From assembly GCA_023375675.1 (NCBI GenBank), contig JALQBC010000032.1:62001-126000 (forward strand): a DNA stretch of 64,000 nucleotides. Direction: 5' to 3'. The translations under genes and the position numbers were made by a program. Of this stretch, positions 34,352 to 48,100 are shown piece by piece. A model generated the notes under the pieces. The model was not told the origin of the DNA, made no database searches, and saw nothing but the letters and a program-made list of their open reading frames with translations. This DNA comes from Cytospora piceicola. Lineage: Eukaryota; Ascomycota; Sordariomycetes; Diaporthales; Cytosporaceae. How positions within the stretch are numbered: position 1 is the first letter of the stretch; the number at the start of each line of letters is the position of its first letter.

Positions 34352-34561
34352 TGTAACGGAACAGCGTAGGGCTAAGGGTCACTTAACCTAACGCCTACGC
34401 ACAGACTAAGTGACCTACTAAGCTTCGCCGTACCTTAGTATTTAGACCTTTAATTAAAAGGGCCTGGCTACGTTTAAGCCTTTCCCTTTCTCTTTAGCTA
34501 AAATACTTACATTTACATTAGAATTGCAGCTTTACCTCTATCATTCTAGTGCATCGTGACA
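34352..34561 (+). repeat. 3' LTR of gypsy G2
   Basis: 210 bp; it keeps CpA and TpG over its last 60 bases (GCATCGTGACA end), unlike the 5' copy (ATATTATAATA). Target duplication ggtat follows. Confidence 0.93.
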
Positions 34562-34566
34562 GGTAT

Positions 34567-37500
34567 AGCTAAAAGATAAAATAAAGATAAAATAGTTTCT
34601 TTTTAGCGTAAAGATAAAATAGTAAGCGAAATAAGCTACTATTAATAAAGTAGAAAAGTAGTTAAAGCTTTTTATAAGTAGTAGTTATAACCTTTTTCTT
34701 TTTTAACTTAAAGATAATAATAATAACGTAATACTGTTTATTAAAAAAGATAAATCGTCGGCGGTTTTACCTTTCGGAAGGGAATAGAGATAACGATTAT
34801 TATATTATATACTATTATTCTTTCTTTTTTTTAAGCCTTTACTATAATCGAAAACGTAGCTACCGCTATTATTATAAGATACGAAGTTATTAATAGGCTT
34901 TTAAAGACCGGCGCGACTTATTATATTATAGAATTAATTTTAAAATTATTCGAACTTTCTTTTTTTATAGTTATATACGTTGGCCGGTATATTATATTAT
35001 TAATAAAAAGCTATATATTCTTTAGTTTTTAAATACTTTTATAAGCCGTTTTATAATTTTTATAAGATTTTCTTTCTTTATTAAGTATTTAACTATATAT
35101 TAAAATTAGAAAAGATTATAGCTTTTTCGAAAGCTTAAGATAAAAATAAAAAGTAGACCGGAGAACTTTATAACCTATTAGATAATAAACTAAAGATATT
35201 TATAAATCTTTACTATTATAACGGTATTTAGCTAGATTAGTTTTACGTTATACTTTTTCGAATTTTTACCGGAAAAGCTAAGATTTACTATATTTATTAT
35301 ATCGGTATAGCAGATAATTTTACTATAGCGTATAAGAAGCTAAAGATTTACTTTAAAACCGATATAAATTATTAGTAATATTATAACGATTAGACTAATA
35401 CGACGTTTAATAGCTTTCGGAACGATAAAGATAACGTTAATAAAAGCTTTTATAAAGTTTTACGTTTTATACTAAATAAGCTTTAGCTTTACTAACGTAT
35501 CTTTAGCTTTTATTACGTTAGTAACGAGATTTTAAAGATAACGGTTTTTCGAGTATATAAAAGAATAACTAAGTTCGAGTATACCTTTTATATACTTACT
35601 GTTTCTTATAAGAAGCTTTTTTAAGACTTTTACTTATCTTTCGAACTATTTTTTAAATAAAAAAATAATACCGGCGGCTATTTTATTTAAAAACTACCTA
35701 ATAATAAAGTTTATTACTTCGATTATCGATATAATAATAATTATTAATAAAAAGGTTTTAGCTTTCGAAGAAGCGGTTTTAGCTTTTATAGAAAGACTTT
35801 TTATAATAACTATCGAAATAATAAACGCCGGTAACCGTATAAGAAAAAGAAGTGTTTTATTTATAGCTAAAAAGGCTGTTAGTTTATAAAGTATACCCCG
35901 GAAGAGAGATAACGTTCCCGGAACTAATACTTAATATAATACGAATATTATAGTAAATCGGCTACAGAAAAAGGCTTTATAGCCTTTTTAACTAATTATA
36001 AAGGCTATAAAGCTGTTTATAGTATTAATAGCCCGGCCGAATAAAATAACGATAATAATAATAGAGCTAGCGTTTTTAAAGATAAAGAGGCTATATACTA
36101 GCTAATAAATACAGCTTTCTTTTATATTATTTCTAATAACGACGATAGCGAAGCCGGATATAAAGATACCGTTATTTTAGCTTTATAGTTTACCTTTTAA
36201 AAACGTTATTTAAAGCTAAAATTTTAAAGTATTATCTCTAATATTAAAGCGGTAGAGTTTTCGACTATAAGTTACAATTAATACTTTACTTTTTAACGTA
36301 AAAACCTTTCGGTAGAAATAAATAAAACTAAAGCCGGTAAGGCTATTATTAAATTTAGCCGAAAGATATAACTATTTTCTTTCGGTATTATCGACGTCGG
36401 CTTATTTATTGGAGCTATAACTTTTTATATTATTAATATACTTATATTATTCTTTTTATATGTTTAAGATATAGATAATTAAGCGTTTTTTTTCGAAATA
36501 CTATAAACGAGTTAGTAAAGGTTAATAGATAAAGTAAAAAGAAAGCTGTTTCTGTTATTCGGAAGTAAGGCTATTTATAGTTTTTTCTTTCGAAACGAAA
36601 TACCGGCGCCTTTTTTACAGAAAAAAAGCTATATTGTTTTTATCGTCGTTTCGGATATCTAACTGTTAATCGATTATTCCGGCTATTAATAAATACCGGT
36701 TATAAGGTCGACGTTATAGTTTTTAAAGTTATTATAAAGTTCTGTTATAATTATTAGATAAAAGGCTTTACTTTTTAACGATTTAAATTTATTTTAAAAA
36801 ACGATTATAACTTTAATTATAAGTTTATTATCGACGTTATATACTTACTTAAAAAGCCAGTATTTTATATAATAAACTTATCGACGTTTTTTTAAGCCGT
36901 TCGCTTTTTAACTTTATTATTTATTAAGGATATATAAGAAGCCTTTTAAATAATATAAATAGATATATATTTTAGACCTTTTAACTAACTAGTTTATAAT
37001 ACCGGTATTAACTTTATATCGGTAGAATTTTAAAATAAAGTTAAAATTATAAAGATTATATATAAATAAGTATTTATAAAGGTTTACTAGTTTATCGGAA
37101 AAGTCGAAAGATATTATAGTTTTTTACGTTATATTTTTAAAATTCTGTATACCGAGCTTTCGACTATTTTTAATACCGATACTATTTTATAAATAGCCGT
37201 TAAAGCTATTAACGATATAGTAAAACCGGATAGGTTAATACCTATATTACTTATTTTCGACGCTTTTCTTTAAGTAAATTTTAATTCGCTTTTATCGCTA
37301 TTAATATTACAATATATAAAAGTAATTATAAAAGTTATAAAAGTACTATAAAAGCTTTTTATAAAATAATAGGTTAATAAGGCTATCGTTATATAAAATA
37401 GTTTAAACGTAAATAACTAAATAGCCTTACCTTTTTAAAATAAGGTATATATATAACGAAAAAAGAAGGGCTAATAAGGCTTATATAAGCTGCTTATTAT

Positions 37501-37579
37501 TAATAGGTATAATTTTATATTAGAACTTTTTAATAAACCTATTAAATTTCGATTTATACTAGTTTATCTATATTTCTAT
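34567..37579 (+). pseudogene. C1 gag and integrase, RIP-degraded
   Basis: Between G2 and G3 the copia element continues. A zinc-knuckle-like gag motif is visible near 35850-35915, reading KKCFIYS.KGC..IKYTPEER, the decayed form of a CFxC...GCW...H motif common in fungal copia-type gag. An integrase region follows: near 36990-37150 the frame reads FISVEF.NK, then FIGKVERYY, and further on IAVKAINDI.KPD, all typical of the copia integrase core and its downstream conserved block. A final PIKFRFILVY-like stretch reaches the point where G3 is inserted (37579). Trp and Gln positions have become stops. Confidence 0.8.
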
Positions 37580-37883
37580 TAACGCGGTAGCTAGTAGTAC
37601 CAGACCCACCGACCCTACGTCGGTATCTTTTAAAAGGCATCTCGAACGCTTATTTTAATTACTCTTTTTTACTTAGATAAGAATAATATATAACGAAGTT
37701 TTACTATCTATACTTATCTTAACGTAATTAGACCTAAATATTATCCTTTTCGTCTTTCTGCCTTTATTTCTATAGCCGACGGTTATTCGAGAGTATAAGC
37801 CTTCGGGCTTACTTTTAATTAACCTTAACGTAGTAAGGCCGGTAGCTTTTAGTCCTTTATAAAGGTTACTCGCCTTTACGATA
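37580..37883 (+). repeat. 5' LTR of gypsy G3
   Basis: 304 bp, with a UUCG-type hairpin AAGCC-TTCG-GGCTT at 37797-37810. Confidence 0.88.
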
Positions 37884-40800
37884 TTTAGTATCTGCCTTAT
37901 AAATCGAATATAGGTTTTATCGGCTTTTTTAGATTCTTTAATTTAATTAGACTAAAGATATTCTAAAGAATATATCGACGTTTAAAACTATATATCTTTA
38001 AGCCGTTTAAGTATAAAACTTACCGGAACCGAGGTTTATAACTATTAGATATTAAGGGTATAGACTAAAGGAAGTAAGGTAAATACTCGAGCCGCGACAC
38101 TTAATATCGAAATTTACCGATTAATTTTATTTTTATTATAATATACGATAGATCGACGACGTTATAAAAATAAGCCTACGAAAGAGGGGGTTTTTTTATC
38201 TGTTATTAAACCGAATATTTATTTAAAACAAAGAAATACGGAAAGGAAACGAGTCCCTGTAGTTAAATATAACCTTACGGTTTACCGGTATCGTGCTAAT
38301 TAAATTAAAAATCTAAGTTTTAAGCTATTTCCTTTTTAAGAGACTTAAAAAACATTATATACGAATAGCTAAACGGTTAACTAATAAAAGAAACAGGTTT
38401 TTTAAAAAGCCCGGGAAAGAAAAAGATTATCGCAATAGTTATACCGTCTAATAATAGTATTAATTAAATCTGTTTTATATTCTATTTTTTAAAATATCTT
38501 ATTTAAAGTGTTTTTCTTATTCCGATAAATATCGAGATAACTAACGTTTATTTATCCTTATTACTATTATCCCGGACTTATATTAAATACCCTTTCCGGT
38601 AAACTTAAAATTAATTAAATATCCCCGGGTTTTATTTAGCACTTTACCGACGGAAAAAAAGGTTTAGTATATTCTTTTATTTTATCTTCTTCCTTTAAGT
38701 TTATAGTTATAGTATATTAAGTACTTTTATCCGTTTTAAATAATAATTTAATATTATATAGTAAAGTTAACTATATCGACAGGTTTAATTAAGCGACTAA
38801 CGAAAAGACGAAAATTAAAGATAAGCTAAAAAAAACGTCGAAAGGAAAAGGATAAAAGAAACTAAATCGTCCGAATAAAAAATAAAAAAAACAAATATTA
38901 ACGAAAAATTAACTAACCTTTTCTACTTTTTCAGAAAAGGAGACTAACGAAACCTCTATACCTTTTAATTAACCTTAAACACCAGTATATCCTCTTTTAG
39001 CTCTTTTACTAATATAATACTTAAGTTTATTTATTAGTATTTTACCGGTTAAAAGGATTTAAGCTTTTAGTTTTAAGCCTTTCGACGGCATTAATATTAC
39101 CGATTATCTTAAGCGTTATAATATTATTCGTTCGATTTTAAAGATTTCTAATTAATATACTTTAAAGATTTTAAAGACGATAGTTATAAAACTAAAGATA
39201 ATAACAAACTTTATAATATAAATATCGAACGCTTAAACTTAAGCTAATTAAAAGAAACGATTAAAGCAAGCGTATAGACGCTACGATTACTAATAGCTTT
39301 ATACCCCGGATTAAAAAAAAAGAGCTTTTATTTCTACTTATATTATTAACTCTTTAAAGTTACTTCGTTTTACTATCTTAAAATATAATTAACTCTTTAT
39401 AAAAGCCGGGAAACGAAATTATTAGACTTAGACAGAGTTTTAAGATAAACGTTTTACTTTTTAAATTAAAGGGTTACATACTAAGCTTAAAGTTACGGAA
39501 AATTCTTTAAAAAGCTAATTTTAGCCTTACTTAATAGATAATCTTTTAAAGTTTTATTTAATCGTCTAATATAAAGAAAAGCGCGATAAAAAGATATCCG
39601 GACGTAATATTTACGATAACCGGAAGGGATAAGATTTTATTTTCCCGGTAGTAACTCTATAAACCTATTAACTAGATTTTACGCCGGCTTTCCTTCTTAA
39701 AAATCCTACTCTTTAAAATAAGGCTACTTAATTCTATACTTAAGCTATAGTCCTTAAAATCTTTAATAGATAAAACCCGGACCTTTAAGCTAATATTAGT
39801 CTTTCGGTTATATTCGATAATTAGTATAAAGATTTTCTTAAATAACTAAATAACTTAAAGATTAATAATACAGACCTTTAAAAAGAAATTAGTTAAAAGA
39901 ACTTTCGTTTTTAATAAAATATTAACGATATCCGAAACTAAGTATACAAAAAGGTTAAAGCCCGATTATATAATTATCGCTAGTTACTTAAAAGTGTTTT
40001 ATTAAAAAATTAGATTTAAAATTTTACTTTTTCGACTAGCTTTAATAATATTATTAAGTACGTAGCTAATAAAGAATATATTAATAAGTAAAACTTTATT
40101 ACTTACGTTTATTATTATAAGATAAAAATTAACTAGTTTAAAAAAGATAAAACTAAAAAACTCTGCTACAGATATAGACAGAATAACTATAACGTTAATC
40201 GATACCCTTTACTTAAAAAGCTAAAAAGAGAAGGTATTCTCTTCTATCTAAATTTAAAATAAATACTTTAAATAATTAAAACGAGAAATAAGGTTTTCGA
40301 AAGTAAAGGAAAGCTAGTCTAAATAAACTTAATTAGCTAGTACTATAATAAAAAAGGAGTAAAAGCTTTTTAAGTCGTTTTAATAACTTTAAAGCTTTAG
40401 GCCCGGGATAATTAAAACTAAATACCTATAGTTAAAAGATATAAAATCTTAGTTAAACATAAACCCCGATTCCGAGGTAATTTTAAATATATTATCGGTA
40501 AGCTATTTTATAACCTTATAAATAACTTTAATAGTAATAATATAAATATTAAATCGATTTAAACGGTTATTAATTAAAGTAATATTTTAGATATATTTTT
40601 CAGATATATACCGCTTAAAAAGCTAACTATTATCGCCTTTCCGATAACGATTTCTAATATCGAAAAGTAAAGAAAAGTTCTTAACGTTAATAATTAAGTT
40701 TAAGTTAACGATAGCGTTATTAAAAAGCGAAAAACTACTTAAGTCGAAAATAAAGTTTTAAAAACCGCTACTCGGAATATTCCGATATTTAAAAACTAAA

Positions 40801-42300
40801 CTAAAAAAAAGGCTAAAGAGAATAATATTAATTAGCCGCCTTTAAAAAAGAACTTATAAATAGAAGTACGAAACGCTATCCCGAACTTTAAAAAAATATT
40901 AGTTAATCGGTTTTTCTATACTTTTAAAAGATATATTTAAAATAAAATCTTTTAAATACGCCTTAATTTTAAAGATAGTATTATCTATTATATTTAAATA
41001 CTTTAAGATAGTAAAATAAAGATTATTTATTTTAATTATAAAGAAAGTTAAAACTTAAACAATAAAGTAAATAATTAACCTAAAGCTTTAAACGTAATAA
41101 TAGTCCGATAAAAAGATAAGTCTTTACAATAAAACTAGTTTAGTTTTAACTTAATTAAGTCTTTCTTTAAAAACTAAAATATTCTTAATACTTAAATTAA
41201 TATAATCAGAATATATCTTCGCTAAGGAATTACTAATATAGATACTTATACCGAAAGACTTTAAAAAAGTATCGCTCCGGTTTACTACTTTACTATCCGA
41301 ATCGGATTTAAAAATAATAATACTTAGCTATCGATACTCGATACTAAAGCTAAACTTAACCTTTTAAAAGTAAGTATCTACGATAAATACAGACTTCCGG
41401 TTATTTAAACCGATATTAGTTCCCGAATATATAATAAAAAAAAGATTAACCTTTTAAACGTTTTTAAAACCTCGGTTTAAATCGGAGGTTATTATAAGTA
41501 AGTTATTTTTTACATAGTAAAGGACAGAATTATAAAGATAAACTATAATATCTTTCTCGGGATACTATTTATCCTTTAAACGAAGCTTACTCTCGAATAT
41601 TTACCTAATAACTTACTTAAAGCTAATTTTCGTTTTAGTAGTATTAAACTAGTCGTTACAGTAAAAAGTAAGCTTAAAACTCTTATTTAAGTTAACTTTC
41701 GTTTAAAAAATAAACTTAAAAAAAACTAAAGCTTAATAGTTATACTTTCGAAAGGCGCGACGCTATTAATAATAAAAACGTTTTTACTTAAGTTTCCGAC
41801 TAACTCGAACTAAATAATATTTCCGTTCTTTCTTTATCCGATAAAAATATACTTATATTTATTTTAGTAATATTTAAGGTAGTTAAGATAAAACTTATAG
41901 ATATATACCTTTCTATTTAGTAAAAAGAAAACTACTGTTATTTTTATAGTTAGTATAAGCGATAAACTAAAAAACTATAAAAAAAAGGTTTTAACCTACC
42001 TTTTTTTTAAAAGTAAACGCGCTAAGCTATTAAAAAGATAGTAAAGATAGTTAACACTTTTTATAAAAGAGTTACTTTTAAAGTTAAGCCGGTTAATAAT
42101 TTAAAACCGGATAACTCTATTTTAAAAAAAAATCCGATATAAAAAGTAAAAAGAGTCGAAATAATTAAAGTTAATTAAGCTAAGTTATTATTTAATAAAT
42201 ATAACTCTTAAATCTAACCGAAGTTTTTAGATATCGAGCTTAAAAGCCGATTAATAAAAAAGAAGTAAAAGAAAATATTAAAAATTAGTTATAATAATCT
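37884..42300 (+). pseudogene. G3 gag and protease region, RIP-degraded
   Basis: About 4.4 kb between the LTR and reverse transcriptase. The clearest landmark is a nucleocapsid zinc knuckle near 40160-40215, reading CYRYRQNNYNVNRYPLLKK, where the second and fourth ligands have been changed by C-to-T type mutation. Protease should lie between there and 42300 but I could not pinpoint the active-site triad. The large size before pol is notable. Confidence 0.65.
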
Positions 42301-45150
42301 TAATTTAGCTAAAATAAAGATATTCCGGTATATATTAATTAATCGGGAAAAGAGTTTAATATAAAACTAATTTAAGATTAAAGAAATTATTAAAGAAGTT
42401 ACTTCTTTTTAAGTTATTCGAATCGTTCTTTATAACGTTTTCTAATTAAAGAATATCCCGATCCCTTATACTTTTAAGTTAAAAACCTTAAAGTTATTTA
42501 AAAAACATTTAAAAAAACAGATTATCGAAAATAGTTATAGTTTATACCGTAATCGTTAGTTTTTAGTTTAAAAAAAAAATAGTAGCCTTTATTTTATTAA
42601 TAACGTTTAAAAGTATAATACGTTTACGATTAAAAACGCTTTTATACCGCTAACGATTAATTAATTTTTTAAAGAATTTATAATATATAAGATTTTATTT
42701 TTCTTCGATTTCTTCTTTAAGTATAATTAAGTTAAACTTTATCCGAATAGTCGGGATATAATAACTTTTACTACTTTTTTAAGTCTTTTCCGGATATATA
42801 CTTTACCGATAAAGGCGATAAACTTTATTACTTAATTTATAAAGATTATAGTCCGATTATTATATAACTTAATTCTTTATATTTATTAAGCTTTTTTTAA
42901 TAATATTACTATTAAAAGTTTAAAGTTAACTTATTCGGATAAAATGTTAAAAAAGCTTTTAAGTATCCGTTATTATATTATAAAATATATTTATAACCTT
43001 AATTAAGTCCTTTTTAATACTAAGCTAATAAAAATAACGATTTTAAATATTAAATTTAAATAATATCGAAAGCAGGTAGATATTATCGGTTATATATATA
43101 AATCGATCGGGCGTTCTCTTTAATTAAAAAAGATTTAAAAGATTAAAAGCTAAACGGTCTATAATAATCTTAAAAACTTCCGATTATTTCTAGAAATAGT
43201 TATTTACTATAACTATTAGATTTAAAACTTCGCTATTATCGCTCGACTACTTTATAACCTAATAAAGAAAAACGCCTTATTCCGATAAAAGAAAGCTTAA
43301 TAAATCGTTATAAAAAAGTTAATTAACGCGTTAGTTAATAAACTAGTTATTATCGGGATTAATTACTTACCCGGTACTAGAGCTATTATCTTAATAATCG
43401 ATATTAGTTTAATTAGATAAAAAGCCGCTTTAATATAAAAGGTCGAAAAATACCGGAAACTAACTTATTTCGAAAGTAGTTTTTAAACTTAAACTAAGTA
43501 AAAGTATAATACTATAAAGAAAAAGTATCAGGTAGCTTTTTATACTTTTCGATAATTTCGTTAATATCTTTTTAGATATTATTTTATTTTAAAAATAGAT
43601 ATATAAGTTTTCGTTAATTAAATTAATAAAAAAATATCGGATATTTTAAATATTTTAATAAGTCGTTAAATCGCTATTATTAAGATCTTCGACTTTACTA
43701 TTAAGTATATTCCCGGGATAAAAAATCTTATTGCCGATATATTTTCTCAGCTATTAATTTCTAAAGCCTTAGCCGAAGATCCGGAAAAAGACTTCGACGA
43801 CTAATATAATACTTAAATTAATATAATACTAATAAAAGAGATCTTAAACCCGAAGTTAATTTAGTCCGATAAATCTCTATAATACGTAAGGTTTTTTACT
43901 ACTAGTATTATTCTTTAAGGGATATAAAAATAAGCCGCTAAACGATTTAAAAATAAGACGTTAAGATATTAAGTAATTAATTATACTTTTTAAAGACAGG
44001 AGGAGAAAAAGCTTTTACGCCGGCGTATTATTAATAATCCTAACCTTTAACAGAAAATTCTCTAGGATTATTATAAGAAATTCGGATATAAAGGCTATAA
44101 TATAATATTCGTTAAACTTAAAAGACTATACTTTTAAAAACGGCTTTAATTAAACGTTACCGAAGCTATTTAAACTTATTTTAAATATAATAAGTATAAC
44201 CTAAAACTTTAAAGTAAAGATATTTATCTTATAGTCCTCGGACGACTATTCGAAAAAATTAAAGTTAATATTTAATATATACCTAATAATTAAGGCTACT
44301 AATTTCTCGCTAAAGCCCGATATAATCTAATAAGATATGTAATTATTAAACTAATAAGGAAATCGGATTTACTAACGATAAGGAGGTTCCTTTAAAAGGA
44401 TATTATTCTTATTTACAGATGTCTATTATTTATTAATATCGATAAAAGACTAAAGAATAAAAGAGAGTTTAAGGCTACTATTAAATAACTTAATATTCCT
44501 TTCGTTTAAGTTTCGCCTTATAATCCTCCGGCTTAAAGGATTATCGAAAAAAGGTATTATTTTATTATTAACGCCTTAACTAAAATAGCAAACAGATAAA
44601 TATCGTAATAATAGTACTTTAAAATCGTAATCTTTATTAATCGTACTTTAATCCGCCGTTCTTATAGTTTTATACTTTTTTACCTTATTTTTAAGTAGAA
44701 ACTATTAATTCTTTTAAAAACCGAGATTTTTATATAGAAAGTCGCTTTATAAAAGTTTAGTTAAAGCAGTTAAAAAGCCTTTAAGGTAAGGATTTAATCT
44801 ATAGCTAATTAAAAAGTAAATATTTAAACCGTTATCGAAGCAGTAATAATATACCGATAAAAAGTAACCGATAAAGTAAACTCTCGAAGTTTAATTAAAA
44901 AAAGCCGGCTTTAAAAAAGTAATATAGTTTTAATTTATAACTATATAAAGAAAATATTTTATTCGAAAACTACTAAAATTACTTACTGTTAAAAGAAACT
45001 ATTTATCGTTAATTAAGTTTTATTTAAATACGTTTATCGACTCCGGATAACTAACAGAATCCTCTTTAAAAGTATATTCTTAGCTAAAAATATTAAAAAG
45101 TTTATCTAAAATATTTAAGGTTTTTAAAAACTAAAAACTCTGATATCGTA
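42300..45150 (+). pseudogene. G3 pol: reverse transcriptase, RNase H, integrase, RIP-degraded
   Basis: Reverse transcriptase: FFLFDFFFKYNQVKLYPNSRD-like block near 42690-42760 (gypsy FSGYNQ.. motif), then FRIYTLPI, and AFFNNITIKSLK near 42885-42920, the decayed catalytic box. RNase H and its end follow, near 43400-43760, with FDFTIKYIPGIKN.IAD. The integrase HHCC region is near 44060-44170 (KLKRLYF.K) and the core near 44230-44640, with an N-to-H-type RIIEKRYYFIINAL block. The order is gypsy. Stops at former Gln/Trp codons are frequent. Confidence 0.8.
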
Positions 45151-48100
45151 AAATTAAAGTAAAGATAAATAAGTTCTTTCTTTAAGCGATAAGCTTTTAT
45201 TAGTTTTCTTATCTTTTATTTATAAGGCTATTAAAAAACCTTTAAAAGTTTATTAAGATAAAGTACTTATAACCGATATATTTTAAGTTTTAAAACTCGA
45301 TATTCCTACTTTACTTAACCTTAGTTAATTTTAAAATCTTTTAAAGATTTTAATCTTTATAGTTCCCGATATAAAAGAAAAAGATAATTTAAACGACTTT
45401 AATAACTTAAACGAAGTAACTATCTCTAATTTTCGACCTTAAATTTAAGCGATAATAAAAAAAACATTTAAGTAAAGAAAGGCTAAGTAAGATAATTAGT
45501 TTATTTAAATCTTAATATACCGAATTAAAAATAATAATTTTTCTATATCTCTTTTACAGGATATTTATTATAAACCTTTACTTTTTTAATATTATTAATT
45601 CTTATTTTATTCTTTTTCTTTTTAGTTTTTATTATTTAAGAATATTTAGTTAATCTGCTTATTTATTATAAGACCGTCTAAATATAGTTTCCTACTATTA
45701 GTATTCCGTTTTACTACCGTCTCTTTATTATTTTTAGTTTTCTTCCGTTTTTATTCTATTTCTTTTAGTTTTTATTTTATTTATATTACGTTTATTTAAG
45801 TAACCTTATATTATAAGTATAGCTATTAAAAGAGGGAAAGCCGCTTACGGTTTTAGTTTTTAGTTTTCGAGAAAAAGTATCGATTCCGGTATTAAAAATC
45901 TTATCTACCTTTATACGAAAATTTATTTACCTGTTTATCCGCCGGATTTATACTTCTATAATTAACTTTATTCTTATATTCTTTTTATAAATCCGGTTTT
46001 CTTTAAATAGCCGTTAGTATTATAAGTTATTACTTACGATAAAACCGTTTTTCTTTAGTAATATTAACCGGTATAACTACTTTATCTTTAATCTTACGTT
46101 TTTTAAAATTTACGAAAGATAATTAAGCTATAGCTAAGTTATATCGGATAACCTTATATACTTTACCGTTAAATTAGTTAATCGGGCTTATTTAATTAAA
46201 GTTATAATTAATAGTAATAACTTTAAAAATATAATTAGCGTAAGCTTTAAAATAGATATTAAGGTAAGAAAAACATTCGAAGAAAGGATAATTAACGTAT
46301 AATCGAACCGGATCTTTATCTTTATCCTTATACTTTATATAAAAAATACCGAAAACTTTAATATAATAGTTATAAGTATTCCGATTTCGGTAGCTAAAGA
46401 ATCCGATTATTATAGCTTATTATTTTACCGCCTAAGTTTTAATCTACTTAATATATTTTCCGAATAAAAGTCTGTTAAAGAGATAAACCGTAAAAGGCTA
46501 ATAGTTACGTTTATTAGTCTTTATAAAGTTACTAAAGTAAAAAGTAAGCCGGTCGGTAAAGATAATAAATATAGTAATATCTTTAATCGTTTATTAGTAA
46601 TAGTATTAACTAAGTTTACCTTTATACTTAAAAAAGGTAATATAACTAAAAATATTATTCTGAGTTCTGTTAAAATCGTTAAAGTTATTCTTTATACTTT
46701 TAAAACCTTTAAAGATAAAAAGATACTAAATAGTATTATCTTCGATATAAAGCCGAATAAAAGCGTAAAAGTAGATTTAAAAAGGCTACTTAAAAAAAGC
46801 TTATATTTTCGAAAGACGGTTAATATTAGTAAAAGAAGAAGATATTTTAAATATATAAAAGAAGTATAATAGTAAAGTAAGTATAAGAAAAGAAAGGTCG
46901 GTTAAAGAAAAAAGTAGTTTAAAGTTAAAGTTAAAAAAAGATTAAAAAGATTAAATTAAAAATAGAAATATCTAGGTTTAAGTAAAAGGTAAAAGTAGGT
47001 ATTTCGGCTAATTTACTTATAATTATATACCTTCTTATTACGATAAAGAAAGAAAGAACGTTTTAAGCTAATAAAAGTTTTTATTTAATTTACTATATTT
47101 AAATAATAAATAGTAAATAAAACTATTCTTTAAGTTACCGGTAGAAAGTATTTACTTTTATAAAGAACTAAAGGGTAATATAATTACTTAGTTAATTTAC
47201 TTACTTAAAGTAAATTCTTTCGGTAACGTGCTTTCTATTACCGACTACCTGCTTTTATATTAAAAGAAGGCTGTTTAGTTAACTTTAATCTTTATAAAGA
47301 CTTTACCTTTATTTATTATAATAAAATTCTATTTTCTTTTCCTTTTACTATTAACGTTTACCTTTAAAACTTTATATATATCTACTTACTTACCTTTTAA
47401 AAAGTCTTTTTATATATATCTACTATCTTTTTTATTAACTTTAATATATAAATCTATCTTAAGTAAAAATAAGTTTCCTTTAGTATATTAAGAATATAGC
47501 CGACGTAAAGGTAGCTATAAGTAAAAAGCTATTTACTATTAGCTTTATTAACTTTACTAACTTAAATATAAAAAGCTAAGCTTACGTCTTTTAAAATATA
47601 ATCCCTTTTCTTTATATATAGGAAATAGTTTTAAATAAACCTCCCTTTTTTAAAGCTTTAAATATAAGTAATCAGATAGCTAAAAGATTAGTCGAATAAT
47701 ACTTTTTAAGACTTTCTTTTCGTATATTCTATTAGCGTTTTATTTTTAAATTTAATTTTTATAAGTACTTTCTTAGCCTTTATAATTTAAAAGGATATTT
47801 TAAAAAAAAAGAAGAACTAAGATTCTCTTTTATATTAATAAGAATACGTTACTTCGCTTAATACTTTTAAGAAAAGATTTAAATTAATAACTCTTAACTT
47901 AAGGTAAAAGATTTAAATAACCTACTTAAACTAAATACTAGTAGTTAAGATTTAAACTTAATTAAAAAGTAGCTTATTTTCTAAGTAGTTAATAATATTA
48001 AAGGTAAATAAAAGTGTCTTTTTTAATACGACTAACTTTACTAAAAAGCTTATATCGTTAATACCGACTAATAAGTTACTATAATAAGAAATATTAATAT

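Larger units (their letters stand above)
27539..34561 (+). mobile_element. Ty3/gypsy LTR retrotransposon G2 (7.0 kb, uninterrupted)
   Basis: Two 210-bp LTRs, 27539-27748 and 34352-34561, both starting TGTAACGG. The 3' copy ends in GTGACA. Target duplications ggtat are at 27534-27538 and 34562-34566. A polypurine tract AGGGGGGG (34341-34348) sits just before the 3' LTR. The plus-strand interior reads as gag (about 27880-29700) and pol (about 30400-34000). It contains no further insertion, but most of both strands is RIP-mutated; the last 60 bases of the 3' LTR are nearly untouched. It was inserted into the 5' region of C1. Confidence 0.95.
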
